Source: Clavelina lepadiformis
Lineage: Eukaryota; Chordata; Ascidiacea; Aplousobranchia; Clavelinidae
Length of the DNA stretch: 64,000 bases
Assembly (NCBI RefSeq): GCF_947623445.1
Contig: NC_135242.1
Coordinates: forward strand, 23,684,001-23,748,000
Direction of reading: 5' to 3'
The translations under genes were made by a program, and so were the position numbers. Position 1 is the first letter of the stretch. Every line of letters begins with the position of its first letter. Positions 31,205 through 42,024 of the stretch are shown here, piece by piece. Below the pieces are notes generated by a model. The model worked only from the letters and a program-made list of their open reading frames with translations, had not been told where the DNA came from and ran no database searches.

Positions 31205-32245
31205 CAGTGGTTCTTAAACTGGGGGGCGCTGACAAACTGTCTATTATATGAGCTATGTCTAAACATGCTTTCTTGACTTTCGCTATAGGTTCATTTTTAT
31301 TAAAATTTTAAAGTGTGTCACGATGGCAATTGTATTTTTGAAATTTGATTCTGAAATATGTCAATTGTTACGTCATAATATCTGTTGTCTCTCCGCGTTG
31401 AAGCGTATTGTTTTCCTTTACTCATTCATGCAATCCTAGCTCGACTAACTGTTCTCTTTTAGCGTGACCTGTTTTTCTCACAACGGGGGGCGGTGTAACA
31501 AGAAAAACTTTTACAAATGTATCACTTGTAGAAATACTTAACTTACACTAAATGCATTTTCTTTAGTTTTACAATAATGATGTACACAGGAAACCAGGTG
31601 TTTTTGCTACTAACCTGTAAATATCCGAAGTTTACGACGTATAATTTTCGAGTCATTAACGATTGAAAACTTGTGTGCAGTGTCGGCCACACATAATAAA
31701 AATAGTAATGTCGCGCACCCGGTTTAAATACGGTAAAACCAACGTCAGCCAATATTAAAACCGTAAAATGAAGTAAAACTTAAATTTAATATTGATTTAA
31801 TAAATACATATTTCAGTAATTAAACTAATTGTATTGAGTGGAAAAAAGAGAAAGTATGACCAAAATTATCTGACGTATGGCTGTATAGATACCACAGTAA
31901 CCACAGTGAACGAAAAAGTCGTACCGCAATGCGTGATATGCTTAGAAAAGCTAAGCAACGACGTTTTGAGACCAAGTCGTTTGCAGCGTCATCTTCATGA
32001 ATATAAAGACAAAGCCTAGGAACAAACTTGACTGTGCAGCCGACCTAAGATGTGCATTATCTTCCACAAAGCCTCGAATTAATCGTTTGGTTTCCCAAAA
32101 ACAACTACATCCTTCTCATTAATGAAAGTTAATTGAAAATAAATTGTTGTTTTGTTTAATGCTTTTTTATTTTGCAATGAGGGGGGTCGCGAAATTTTTA
32201 GGTACCGTCAAGGGGGGCGTGTGCCAAAAAGTTTAAGAACCCCTG
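31205..32245 (+). mobile_element. Nested internally deleted hAT, 1041 bp, 8-bp target duplication
   Basis: The ends are CAGTGGTTCTTAAACTGG and, inverted, CAGGGGTTCTTAAACTTTTT. Perfect 8-bp direct repeats CTCCAATA flank it at 31197-31204 and 32246-32253. It keeps only the start of a transposase on the + strand (31834-32019) and lacks the catalytic region. Confidence 0.95.
31834..32019 (+). pseudogene. N-terminal BED-finger fragment of a hAT transposase
   Basis: Starts KKRKYDQNYLTYGC and continues PQCVICLEKLSNDVLRPSRL then QRHLHEYKDKA before a stop. This is the N-terminus and C-x2-C...H-x-H finger of ZBED5/GTF2IRD2-type transposases. The finger pattern is C-V-I-C then R-H-L-H. The element has been deleted internally after it. 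Confidence 0.85.
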
Positions 32246-32253
32246 CTCCAATA

Positions 32254-32695
32254 TGTCTTCGCCACGTGTTGTACCGTGCATGGGTACAACCTCCACAAAC
32301 TCCTCAGTGACATCAAAATTCGGTGTCACGCCACGTGTAAATACTGCTAACTGAGCTGTATCTTTAACATCAGTACTTTCATCGATCGCTAATGAAAAAT
32401 ACTCCAATCGAGAACATTTATCTCGAAGTTGGCACTTAACATCGCTCGAAATTGTTTCAACTTTACGCGTCACAGTTCTTGCAGATAAACTGACGTTGGA
32501 GAAAAGCGCTCTTTTGTCTGGGCAAACTTCATCTACGACGGCCATTAAACATTCTTTGACAAACTCGCCGTCAGTGAATGGCTTCATTTTCTTAGCAATT
32601 ATGGAGCTGACCGCAAGGGAAGCTCTTGTATTAGCCTCAGCCTCACTGTTCTCCTTCACGAATAAGCCTGATTGTTTTTTTAAATTTGATTTCAT
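32254..32695 (-). pseudogene. hAT transposase, N-terminal part of the interrupted copy
   Basis: Reads ASLAVSSIIAKKMKPFTDGE, then SLAIDESTDVKDTAQLAVFT, with the catalytic DEST region, and ends HGTTRGEDILE at the target duplication of the nested element. The BED finger expected upstream is not found; the 33.0-33.3 kb sequence in that direction is not recognisable. Confidence 0.85.
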
Positions 32696-32745
32696 CTTCT
32701 ATCTCAGTGAGAGGACACTTCTTCAAATTTCTGTAGACTCTACAG

Positions 32746-33047
32746 CAGTGATTCCCAAACTGTGTGCCGCCACAGATTCTCAGGTGTGCCGCGAATCTTT
32801 TTGGAATTTTGGAAAAGAACTGTGTAAATATTAAAAGTAAGGCATGCAGACAAGCATATGCGACTTAAAAGCTTTCTAGCTGCTTCAATAGCTGAGAAAT
32901 AAGCACATGTGACGATGAAACCAATTATGGCATTGTCGATGGAGTAGGGTAAATTTTTAAAGCAACATTTCTTCTCTTGTAAGTGTGCCGCGAGCGTTTT
33001 CTAATTTTTCTAGTGTGCCACAAGCTGAAAAAGTTTGGGAACCACTG
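32746..33047. mobile_element. 302-bp hAT MITE with perfect 8-bp target duplication
   Basis: Terminal inverted repeats CAGTGATTCCCAAACT and CAGTGGTTCCCAAACT (read inward). Flanked by CTCTACAG at 32738-32745 and 33048-33055. It has no coding capacity and subterminal TGTGCCGC motifs. Confidence 0.95.
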
Positions 33048-33055
33048 CTCTACAG

Positions 33056-33364
33056 TCATATCTTCGTCTGCTTCTAAAGGTTACAAAATCTACAACATAT
33101 CTGGTTGTTGTAAAACTAATTTGCTGAACTACTGCGAAATTAAAACATTTGTTTTTAGCACAGCGTTCTAAAACTCTAAAAAAAAATTCTGATGTAATAC
33201 GTTTTAAAATTCTTACATAATACTGTTCAGAACTGATGACTGCACCCTTTGAGTGAAGAGAATCTCCGGGTATTTTGTCATTAATTGGTGCAGATGGCAT
33301 ATCTACAATGAAATGATGGTTTATCGTTCCTTAGCCTGTAAGGACGACCACTTCAATTACAAAG
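33056..33364. other. No gene recognised
   Basis: AT-rich. The minus strand is open for 96 codons (33010-33300) but resembles nothing I know; it may be the remains of the upstream part of the hAT. Confidence 0.4.
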
Positions 33365-33681
33365 TTTGTCTGTTGAATAGTTTTGTTGTCCTCGAAGTCA
33401 TTGAGTCTCAGGTCGTTGTTTCGCTTTTCTTAATCTTAGACAACTGTATAAACTGATTATATTGTTTCTTGTTTAAACGATTACATTAAATAAGACATTG
33501 GGACAGCTACATTATAAAGTCGACCGTTTGTCTGTTGAATAGTTTTGTTGTCCTCGAAGTCATTGAGTCTCAGGTCGTTGTTTCGCTTTTCTTAATCTTA
33601 GACAACTGTATAAACTGATTATATTGTTTCTTGTTTAAACGATTACATTAAATAAGACATTGGGACAGCTACATTATAACT
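33365..33681. repeat. Tandem duplication, 162-bp period, two copies
   Basis: The stretch from GTCTGTTGAATAGTTTTGTT through GACATTGGGACAGCTACATT occurs at 33368 and again at 33530, nearly base for base over about 150 bp. This is a recent local duplication. Confidence 0.95.
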
Positions 33682-33789
33682 TCGTGGACTGTGACGCAAT
33701 GAATAGCTATAAATAAAAGAATAATTAACCTCACGAATTATAACGATACACAGGAAGTCATGCATAGGCGACACGTAACGCAATGCTTT

Positions 33790-33862
33790 GCTTTGCTTTG
33801 CCGATTTCCGTTTTCTATGCGGCATTCAATTTGCAAACAATTTTATAAAATCATCACAGAAC
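33790..33862. repeat. Short repeat shared with the end of the Harbinger copy
   Basis: GCCGATTTCCGTTTTCTATG and the following ~45 bp match 39140-39205 at the 3' end of the Harbinger transposase region, in the same orientation. Probably a scrap of another Harbinger copy. Confidence 0.7.
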
Positions 33863-33879
33863 TGCTGTGGACTTGACAC

Positions 33880-34215
33880 TGACGATGAATGTGCGTCGAG
33901 TGCTTGCATGCAGTTAAATGTCGTATGGTAGAAGTGTACTGACGTAATAACAAATTTCATTCGTACCTTGTGTTTTTCGAAAATGTGGTGCTGCATTTCT
34001 GGAAGTGAAATGACTTTACAACAAATCAAACATTTCTCCGCTTTCAAAGGATGAAACTGATATGTTTTTTTGGATAGGCCTCAATAAACCTTTCCTGTAC
34101 CCAATGCCTTGAGCATCTTGGCTTCACAGGGTCCGTAAGAAAAATTTAACAGCCCCTTGCCAGAATTAACTAATATGCAAAACCTTCCACACTCAGACAA
34201 TGGCAGTTTCATCAT
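33880..34215 (-). repeat. Dispersed repeat, copy 2 of the inverted pair
   Basis: Reverse complement of 27470-27830. On the minus strand it reads EKCLICCKVISLPEMQ then HHIFEKH, a single C2H2-like finger with Cys-x2-Cys and His-x5-His spacing. Confidence 0.8.
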
Positions 34216-34949
34216 TGAAGTCTAGTCCCAATGCATTCAATAATTGTTTGTAGTAGATTTTTCCACTGTTCCAGGACAAAGCTGCCAAATGCGCTCATCT
34301 TTTTACAGCTGAGGCTCCAAAAGCACATTCTTTTGGACATCGTCTCCACACTGTGGCGTTGAAGGCCTAGTTTTGATTTTGTGTGAAGCCGTCCACACAT
34401 CTCCTCAAAAGAGATTTATCAGACAGTCTTTGATACACCGGTAGCAAATTGGGCAACAAAGATTGAGGAAGTCTTTTCTTCTTATTTTCTTCATGGTTGT
34501 AATTAGAAGTGCCTTCTTATTGGTCTTTGAGGAAGGAACACCAAGTTGAGTCAAAATAGCTATGCTGTAAATTTGGAATAAAAAACCGAATGATGGAGAT
34601 TTGCGATGATTCTTTGTTGCATGTTTTCAACACTTTTTACAATTTCAGATTGTAGTTTTGATTTTGTGGTATTATCCATTGTGGTTTTTGTGTAAAAAGA
34701 TACCATGGCTTCAATTTTCTCACCGGTCAATCCTCCTTTGCCACCTTTCACCTCCTTGTTGCTCGTGGTCCGCGGGTGGAATCGTCCGACCACCGTTGTC
34801 TACACTTTAAATCAAGTGCCAGTTGGATTATCTTGTGTGACGTATGAACCCAATATGTAACCCGATTCATTTTTGTAAATGAAGGAATTTGCACGTCTCA
34901 ACGTAGCTCGTTAGATACGAAATCCTACTGCTAGTCTGCTATGCCTATG
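34216..34949. other. Minus-strand coding-like fragments, family unclear
   Basis: The minus strand at 34560-34793 reads GGKGGLTGEKIEAMVSFYTK and continues NMQQRIIANLHHS. It recalls a helical segment found in invertebrate MULE-type transposon proteins (LTD...IDKMQNYYG...), but the similarity is remembered and weak. No complete gene. Confidence 0.35.
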
Positions 34950-35140
34950 TGCAACGTTTAAACACATTCACCGCAATTATCCCATTTGACGGCATTATTT
35001 TTTTTTGTCATTTGTTCACAATGGAGCATCTTTGGATATCAATCAGCAATCTTCATCGATGAGAGACACATCCAAAGGTGATGGTAACTGAGCTATATTT
35101 TTCTTTTTCCTCCACCTACTGTGAAAGAAACTCTTTTTAA
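34950..35140. repeat. Dispersed repeat R3, copy 1
   Basis: Shares ATTCACCGCAATTATCCCAT and GGTAACTGAGCTATATT-type sequence with copies at 44197-44420 and 47400-47770. No coding frame is kept. Confidence 0.75.
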
Positions 35141-36796
35141 ATTGTTATGTTTCTTAAATTGAGTTATTGTCTGAGAGAATAACAGCTTGTTATGGCGTTT
35201 TCTTGCAATTCAACACACTTTGTGCAAATGGCTTCTCCTTGACATCCTATTCACATTACATAATGTCTCAGTTCTTACGTACAACGATTACATTAAATTA
35301 ACCCAAATTATCATCTTTACTTGCTCAATAATTTCCTGAAGTTCTTCTTCAGTTTCTGCTGGTGAAAATATTGGTGGCTATTCATTCTTTTGTAACAAAG
35401 AAAGGGACAGTAAGGAGTCCAGCTTATCCTCAATCACAGAAACTTTCCGAAGTAGCAAGGAAATATTAGCTTTTACAAGTGAAATTTCATGTGAATGTGA
35501 CACAACCCGAGGCATGTTTCGCTTTTCAAGTGGTGGTTCATTGCTCAAGGGTCCAAGCTTTTGAGCCAACCTTAAAAAACAAGTAAACACTTACACATGC
35601 ATTAACATTGCAACATACGCAAGGCAAATTTTACAATTAATCAGCAATGTTAGGTGACACTAGTGTTCAGAGCCAATGTTGTCATTTTATTGACATTCGT
35701 TTTATACATTATCAATTTGAATACATACATATATTGAATAACTTGTACATTGTTAAAAACATTATTATCATGATCAATACACACATTTTTAACAAATTGA
35801 ACATTATCATCATGGTAAATACATCATCACTGAAACATTGACTAAGGAGTTTTTCCCACACCAAAAATGTGGTGCTCCAATGCTGGATAAGCAAGCCAAT
35901 TTAACATTTCGTATGTTGCTAGCAAATACACCATGCCTTGGAATGCATTTGCCTTTCCTATCTCAATTTCCCGAAAGAGGTAAATAAAAAAATGTAACTT
36001 TCCTCAACATCTAATTTTGCTACAATTTTTTGATGTAATCGAAACTGTGTGGGTCTCCACCTCCTACAGTGCACTTAGAAGAGAAAGCTTCCTAATTCTT
36101 TTTTGAATCCGCCCACAGAGTATCAGTTGTTCTCCAAGTTGCTACTGCATATTCCTCAATGCACTGCAAGTAAAAAGAAGCATGGCTTTACTTTTTGAAG
36201 CACACTACACACAAAAAACCTTAGTAATCATTACTACAAATGAATTTTACCATATCCAGACAATAAATGTGTACTGTCTCAATGTGTTTAACAGCATGGT
36301 ACATGGAACTTTAAAACTTTCAGTGACAAAAATAAAAAAATTGAATTACCTTTTCTGGATGTTGCCCATATTCAGGGTATTTTTGAGCACCTCTTCTATA
36401 CTGTTATTACAACAAAGATACTGTATTTCCGACATACTATCATTCCTCTCCTTCTCCCACTTTTCTGCTGAGTTGCATCTACCTGCGACACAATCTTGGA
36501 CAACTGCGAATCCTTTTGCGCACGGCAGCGATTAGTGCTGCCCAGGGCTGATCTCCATTGCAAGTTAGGACCGGGTATTCTGTAATCATGTTTCTCGCTA
36601 TTTTATTATTATTATTTACAATTTTGGCCTCCTTTCCCAGCTTCCCAAAAAAGACTTAGCAAACTCCGAATGTTGCACACAATTCTTTATACAAAGTTGT
36701 CGTGTATGAGCAAAACAGCTTACTCTTTCTGGTAAGTGAGTGAGAATAACAGGAAATCAGCACCCTCCTCGGACATTTCTTGTTCGGGATCAGGAT
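35141..36796. other. No supported gene; one coiled-coil-like exon candidate
   Basis: The minus strand at 35378-35590 reads RLAQKLGPLSNEPPLEK and then ISLLLRKVSVIEDKLDSL to a stop. It is preceded, in its own direction, by a TTTTTTAAG acceptor-like site, so it could be a terminal exon with a coiled coil. Other short minus-strand pieces near 36150 and 36500 have splice-like borders. I recognise no family. Confidence 0.3.
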
Positions 36797-37123
36797 TCAA
36801 CTGTTTCTCATTGTCCTCATTGATTTAAGTCTAAACTTTTCTATTACGTTGTCAAAAGCCTCAGCAATGTTTTCAGCTGTATGCCGTCCTAAAAATGAGT
36901 CCACTGCCAGGACAAAGCTGCGTAGCTTCCATTCTGCATCAACAAAATGCATAGTGATGCCCAAGAAACTTGTCATGTTGCGGTTAGTCCAGAGATCAAT
37001 TGTCAAGTAAACATTTGACGAAGGTGCAAGTTCACGTCTCATCTCTTCTTCCATTTGCTGAACAACCGTTGGTGTTAGCCTTTGTTGGGGAATTTCTGAA
37101 TGTGGAGCGGCTTGGTATAACAT
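36797..37123 (-). pseudogene. hAT-Ac (ZBED1/4/6-like) transposase fragment
   Basis: Reads NVYLTIDLWTNRNMTSFLGI and then MHFVDAEWKLRSFVL with AENIAEAFDNVIEKF. This is the region around the first catalytic Asp of Ac-like hAT transposases (T-D/I-D-L-W-T). About 108 codons are kept; the flanks are not recognisable. Confidence 0.78.
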
Positions 37124-37199
37124 ATCTTGGTTCAGCAGTCAACAACAGTTTTCTGAATGTTTGACTATCCACAACACAAAATGGGAACTAATCACAAGT

Positions 37200-37680
37200 T
37201 ATTGATTTGAGTAAAGCTTTTGTTAATGCTTTTTGAGTGGCTTCATATGAAGCAAATTGCTGGGAAGAATTAAAAAAATGACTTCATAGGTGTTTGACTC
37301 TGATCTACCTTTGTCTTCTTCGTGTTTTCTTTTCAGGTTTGTACATTTACGATAAAGATTGTGTAGTGTGCCGAGATTATTTGACAGTAAAGAATTGCAT
37401 TGCTGTAAACTAAAAGATGCCCATTTCAATTTGCATAGCTATTCGAAAATGAGAGTTTGTTATGCAGCACAGCTTTTGTCCAAGTCTGTTTGTGAGCTTA
37501 TGAAGAAAAGGGGTAGAGAGAAAATGGAGCGAAGTGCATGGCTTGCAAACCTCATGAATAAATGGTTTGACCTGATGAATACAAGGCTCAATTATGGTTA
37601 CAACAAAGATTTGATTCCCTATGGGTGGGATGCAGCAAAACCGATCAAGTACATATTATCTGTGATCAACTACTATTGAT
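37200..37680 (+). pseudogene. P-element/THAP9-like transposase fragment
   Basis: After a TTTTCAG acceptor-like site the + strand reads DAHFNLHSYSKMRVCYAAQL then LSKSVCELMKKRG. This is the P-element/THAP9 block S-K-M-R-V-x-x-A-A-Q. A second copy of the same element lies inverted at 62151-62770. Here the frame ends at 37677 and the C-terminal domain is missing. Confidence 0.78.
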
Positions 37681-38189
37681 CTTTACTAACGGTATGCACC
37701 AGCGACGATCAAAGATAATCCAGGATTAAAATGAGGCATTTAATCCTTGAATTTAATGCTACTGACGAGGAGGTTTAACTCTAGAATAGATCAATGTGAA
37801 TAATTGATGAAAAGCAAGTTTATGGAAGTATTGGAGAGTGCTATAGGTTGTGTATTGGAAGTGCTACTAGCCTTTGAGCCAATGTTACATGCAATGGCAG
37901 TAACACCACAGAAGGTTAAGCCTATCAACCGTTGAACTCATATGGCAGGTAGCAGAGGCTTGTGTTGCTTTATTTCATTACATAATTAATTGCAACCTAC
38001 ACAGCAGAGAGATCAAGCGTTTGCTAGATTTTTTATGGAATACAAACAAAACTGTGAGACCAAGCATCGGTTAACCTTTGTTAACATAGTTACCTTACCT
38101 TATGTTACCTTGTTTATTGTGTCATTTTCTGTCAGATTTAGCAATAAAACGTTGCAAACATTATTATTGATTGTATTGAGTTCATTGAA

Positions 38190-39245
38190 CATTTTGTTGA
38201 GACAGACCCATTTGAAAATTTTACAGAAGAGCAATTTCGCGAACGTTTTCTCTTTAGAAAGGATTCAGTTCTTCAACTTCTGATGAGATGATTTCCTCTG
38301 ATTTAGAGCATAACACAAGTCGTAATCACTGTATACCACCAATTCTGCAACTTGTCACTACTTTACGGTTTTATGCCGCAGGACATTTTCAGCGAATGGA
38401 TGGTGACTAAATTGGCATCGACCAATCTAGTGCTTGCCGGGTTATTTATAGAGTAACACGGGCGATTGCCGCCAGACATCACCAGTTCATAAGATTTCCA
38501 GGCAATCAGGATTCGAATAACATCAAGTTTCATTTCAAAAATATTGCTCAGTTTCCAGGGTGCTGGGAGCAATTGACTGCACCCATATTCCCATTAAAAG
38601 GCCAAGTGGAGACAATGGAGAACTTTATCGCAACCGCAAAGGATATTTCTCCATCAATGTTCAAGCAGTGACAGATGCAAACATGTGCTTTACCAAAATG
38701 GTCTATAGGTGGCCTGGATCTACACACGATTGCAGAATTTTTGACAACAGTTCACTTTCATACAAGTTTGAAAACAATCTTCTTGATGGAATTTTGTTGG
38801 GAGATGGTGGCTACGCTTGGAGAAGGTACATGATGGCACAAGAAAAAAATCTAACCTGAATTGAAAAAAAAATAAACACATAATTATGGCCACAGTGCGC
38901 ACGTGGAACGTTTGATGTTGCTCACAGTGGTCCAAGGGACCGCTCAGGGAGTTAGTGTGTTAGTTAGTGTCTCAGGGAGTTAGTTTGCTCAGACTAGTGA
39001 AAAATTAGAGGGAACATTGATGATGACACCAATTTTAAACCCTGCAACACAAAAAAAGAATTGAATTTTAACAAATCACATGTTGCCGCAAGAATAGTTG
39101 TTGAAAGAATGTTTGGTATTAGGAAGCAAAGATATCAGTGCCGATTTCCGTATTCTATGCGGCATTCGATTTGCAAGCAATTTTAAAAATCATCACACAT
39201 TCATGAATTATGAAGTCATACTGCCCTACTGCTAATTGCAAAATA
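38190..39245 (+). pseudogene. PIF/Harbinger transposase (HARBI1-like), decayed
   Basis: From the N-terminus it reads ENFTEEQFRERFLFRKDSVL, then LVTTLRFYAAGHFQRMDGD, the long open part 38560-38859 with GAIDCTHIPIKRPSG and VYRWPGSTHDCRIF, and NFNKSHVAARIVVERMFG near 39100. D-x-T-H-I and the following H-D and G-D-x-G-Y are the catalytic blocks of DDE_Tnp_4. Stops include TGA at 38284 and TAA after RMDGD (38409). The C-terminal part has shifted frame, with an inserted GGGAGTTAGT-type short repeat around 38940-38990. Terminal repeats were not found. Confidence 0.85.
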
Positions 39246-39739
39246 CTCTCCTCAAACGTAAGAATAAAAAACATGATAATTGTGAAGTATGTTATGTAAG
39301 ACTTCTATTGTGGAGTTTCATTAAGTTGGGTTAGGTATTTCACGTTAAGAAAGACTTGGAGTTAGGTTAACGAGAACTGATGATCGTCAACTACTGGCTG
39401 AATACTTTTTTTTTATTTTATTATTTCAATCTTAATTCACAGAATCAATAGCTCAATAAAAATGAAAGTCAATGAAAAATATCATGTTACTGACAACATC
39501 AGATACAACTTGACTTCAACACACCATAAAATGCAAGCTAGTTAGCTTTCACTTTCATATTTGTTTAACTTCATATGTAAAATTTCCATTTTGAGCTCAT
39601 GGATGTACGTACGTGTACAATTTAAACAGTTACGAACTTCATGGTAGCCTATCTGTGATACCAAAGCCTGCGAGCTTGCCTGATTTCTCCCTGATAGCCT
39701 AGGGCTACATCTAGGTTAAGATCTCATAAACAAATAGAT
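39246..39739. other. Nothing recognised
   Basis: AT-rich, no coding similarity and no repeat shared with other parts of the window that I can see. Confidence 0.45.
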
Positions 39740-40166
39740 TGTGATAAATATATCACTTAATGTAATATAAAATTGTGCACTACATAGAATTCTCATCTAT
39801 GGAATCAGTGAAGCATAACGTGACGTAATCGATTGTTCCCTTGTGCGTGCATTTTGATTCATTCAGTCTTTTTGGTTTCTACGTTCAACGCCGCAACATG
39901 TCTTTGTGCTGTTGCTGTCACAGTGTTCTATCTTGATGTATACGTTCAAAGAAGCTTCAAATATAATCAGATTATACAGTAGTCATTCCTGTGTCATTAT
40001 TGCTGAAGTCTATCAAAGTTCACTGTTAAGTAATACACAAGGAAACAGACTTTGTAGTGGAAGTGGGTAAACCTTACAGGTTAAGGTAAAATATACCACT
40101 TTTATTACAAACTGATGCAGCCGAGTGAGGACGAATTGACGATAAAAAGAAGACATTTCCATTACA
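39740..40166 (+). repeat. Left terminal repeat of the short LTR-type element
   Basis: Matches 41311-41681 almost base for base up to the extra ~57 bp near 40105-40160. Confidence 0.88.
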
Positions 40167-40282
40167 AGTGTGGTGGAGCCGAAATAGCTGAGAACTACGC
40201 TTTTCTTTTTTGAGCAACCTATGAACAATTAAATTTGAGGTTGAGAGAAGTCTAGTGATCTCAGACTAGAAGTTTCGAAGAT

Positions 40283-40477
40283 ATGTCTCATCCACAACTC
40301 ATACAACACTCATTGGATATAGCCGACAGACATCTCGACAATATGATATTCGAACAAATCAACTACAACGACGGTGACGAAGAATCGCCTGGACTTCGAC
40401 CAACTTCGAATGCAACAATGACCGACGAACAAAGCACTCCAGTGAAAACACTTTGTCGGTATTTGGACATTCAGTAA
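40283..40477 (+). CDS. Short unknown frame inside the LTR-type element
   Basis: 64 codons from ATG, acidic and Asp/Glu-rich (NYNDGDEESPGLRPTS), with no family I recognise. It may be chance or a remnant; its position just after the primer-site-like sequence is the only reason to mention it. Confidence 0.25.
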   Translation: MSHPQLIQHSLDIADRHLDNMIFEQINYNDGDEESPGLRPTSNATMTDEQSTPVKTLCRYLDIQ

Positions 40478-41310
40478 TGATTTTTGTTTGTTTTTTCTCT
40501 ATGTAGTATATATTATAGCGTTATTGTGTAGTTTACCTTAATTGATGGTGGCTTAATTGCCATACTCTCTAACGGTTCAACCATGCCGGAGAGAAATTTT
40601 TCTTTGTGTTATTTTGTTATGCTTTAAAACATAGCGGTTGTTTTCGAAGGTTAAACAAATGCCCAAGGCTAACACCGATACACTATGTTGAATGTCAATT
40701 ACAAAACGTATTTGACTAATTTTATATATATGTTTTGCAAAACGCGTATTTCCAAGTGAAATATTCACGCAGCTACACTGGGAAAACCAGACGCTGTAAT
40801 ATGATTGAATGGTCTTATATTTGAAAATGCCTAGTGCAAATTTCTCTTATGTTGATCAGAACGCGTGAGCATACAAAAATTCTATACCATACGTTGTTTA
40901 CGGAAATCAGCATCAAGAAACGTGAGATGAAAAATTTGCTGACGACTTCCTAATTTTGCGAATATGCTCAAAGAAGCTAATGCATACGCGTGATGTGTCA
41001 AATGACATCCTGTGCTCTGTTTTCTATTTAAAGTCGTGACATAAACGTCATTGTTTGTTTTGTACCTTCGTTTTGCTTAATGAGTTACAGAAAACATATT
41101 ACTATCTTTTTGCGAATGTATTGCCAATATGAATTGTATTGTAACTATGTTTCAACGTTTATTGTCATTTGATATACATTTAACGTGTTATATTGACTTT
41201 CGTTATCCACACTATTGTTTTAATTATTGTTCACCGAGAATTGTTTTTATCCTGATCATAAAAAATCGTGAGTTTTTTCAAAACTTACGATCTTTTCTTG
41301 GGGAAGGTTA

Positions 41311-41681
41311 TGTGATAAATATATCACTTAATGTAATATAAAATTGTGCACTACATAGAATTCTCATCTATGGAATCAGTGAAGCATAACGTGACGTAAT
41401 CGATTGTTCCCTTGTGCGTGCATTTTGATTCATTCAGTCTTTTTGGTTTCTACGTTCAACGCCGCAACATGTCTTTGTGCTGTTGCTGTCACAGTGTTCT
41501 ATCTTGATGTATACGTTCAAAGAAGCTTCAAATATAATCAGATTATACAGTAGTCATTCCTGTGTCATTATTGCTGAAGTCTATCAAAGTTCACTGTTAA
41601 GTAATACACAAGGAAACAGACTTTGTAGTGGAAGTGGGTAAACCTTACAGGTTAAGGTAAAATATACCGCTTTTCATTACA
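41311..41681 (+). repeat. Right terminal repeat of the short LTR-type element
   Basis: 371-bp partner of the left repeat, followed directly by the AGAT duplication. Confidence 0.88.
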
Positions 41682-41780
41682 AGATACACAGGCTAATGAT
41701 GCCTAATGCCAATCAACAAACTAATGATGTCCATTGCTTATAAATCTGTCAGTAAGTGCTTGGCCTTTCTATCTCTGTGT

Positions 41781-42009
41781 TAACTTATGCTGTCTTCAAC
41801 AATGGGATGTCATGCAGCCTGCACATGATCTCGGTTCCAAATCATTAGGCTGTTAGCGTTGATCAAGATCATGCGTCGATCACGTGATCCTCACCAGATC
41901 GGACTTGGTGCATGACAATTAAGGATCCACTTAAAACCTTGATCATATCATCTCATTTTGTTCTTTAATCCTTGATCAAGTTGATCTGTTGTGGTGCATT
42001 CCACCCTTA
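41781..42009. repeat. Dispersed GATC-rich repeat, copy 1
   Basis: About 230 bp that recur at 57103-57339 in the same orientation. They are rich in GATC palindromes (TTGATCAAGATCATGCGTCG, GATCACGTGATC) and end in GTGGTGCATTCCACCC. The GGG(C/T)GG-NATGCACCAC end read inward resembles Harbinger MITE ends; that is an inference. Confidence 0.85.
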
Positions 42010-42024
42010 GTCTTGTTCTGTGCT

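Larger units (their letters stand above)
29848..33055 (-). mobile_element. ZBED5/GTF2IRD2-type hAT transposon carrying two nested insertions
   Basis: It begins at 29848 with the hAT-type end CAGGGGTCGGCAACCTTTTT. The transposase runs on the minus strand in two exact halves: 32254-32695 (HGTTRGEDILE at its end) and 30072-31196 (continuing with ALLQSCTDNLNLDLSKL and VTTDGAPAMTGERKG). The right end is not recognised. A hAT of 1041 bp separates the halves and a 302-bp element lies upstream of the N-terminal half. Confidence 0.85.
39740..41681 (+). mobile_element. Short LTR-type element (TRIM/LARD-like), about 1.9 kb
   Basis: Two direct repeats, 39740-40166 and 41311-41681, start TGTGATAAATATATC and end ATTACA, giving TG...CA termini. 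The left copy carries an extra ~57 bp near its end. AGAT flanks the element on both sides (39736-39739 and 41682-41685). Just inside the left repeat TGGTGGAGCCGAAATAGCTG begins with TGG like a tRNA primer site, and GGGGAAGG before the right repeat fits a polypurine tract. The internal part is only about 1.1 kb with no gag or pol, so it would depend on another element. The repeats are very alike, so the insertion is fairly young. Confidence 0.82.
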
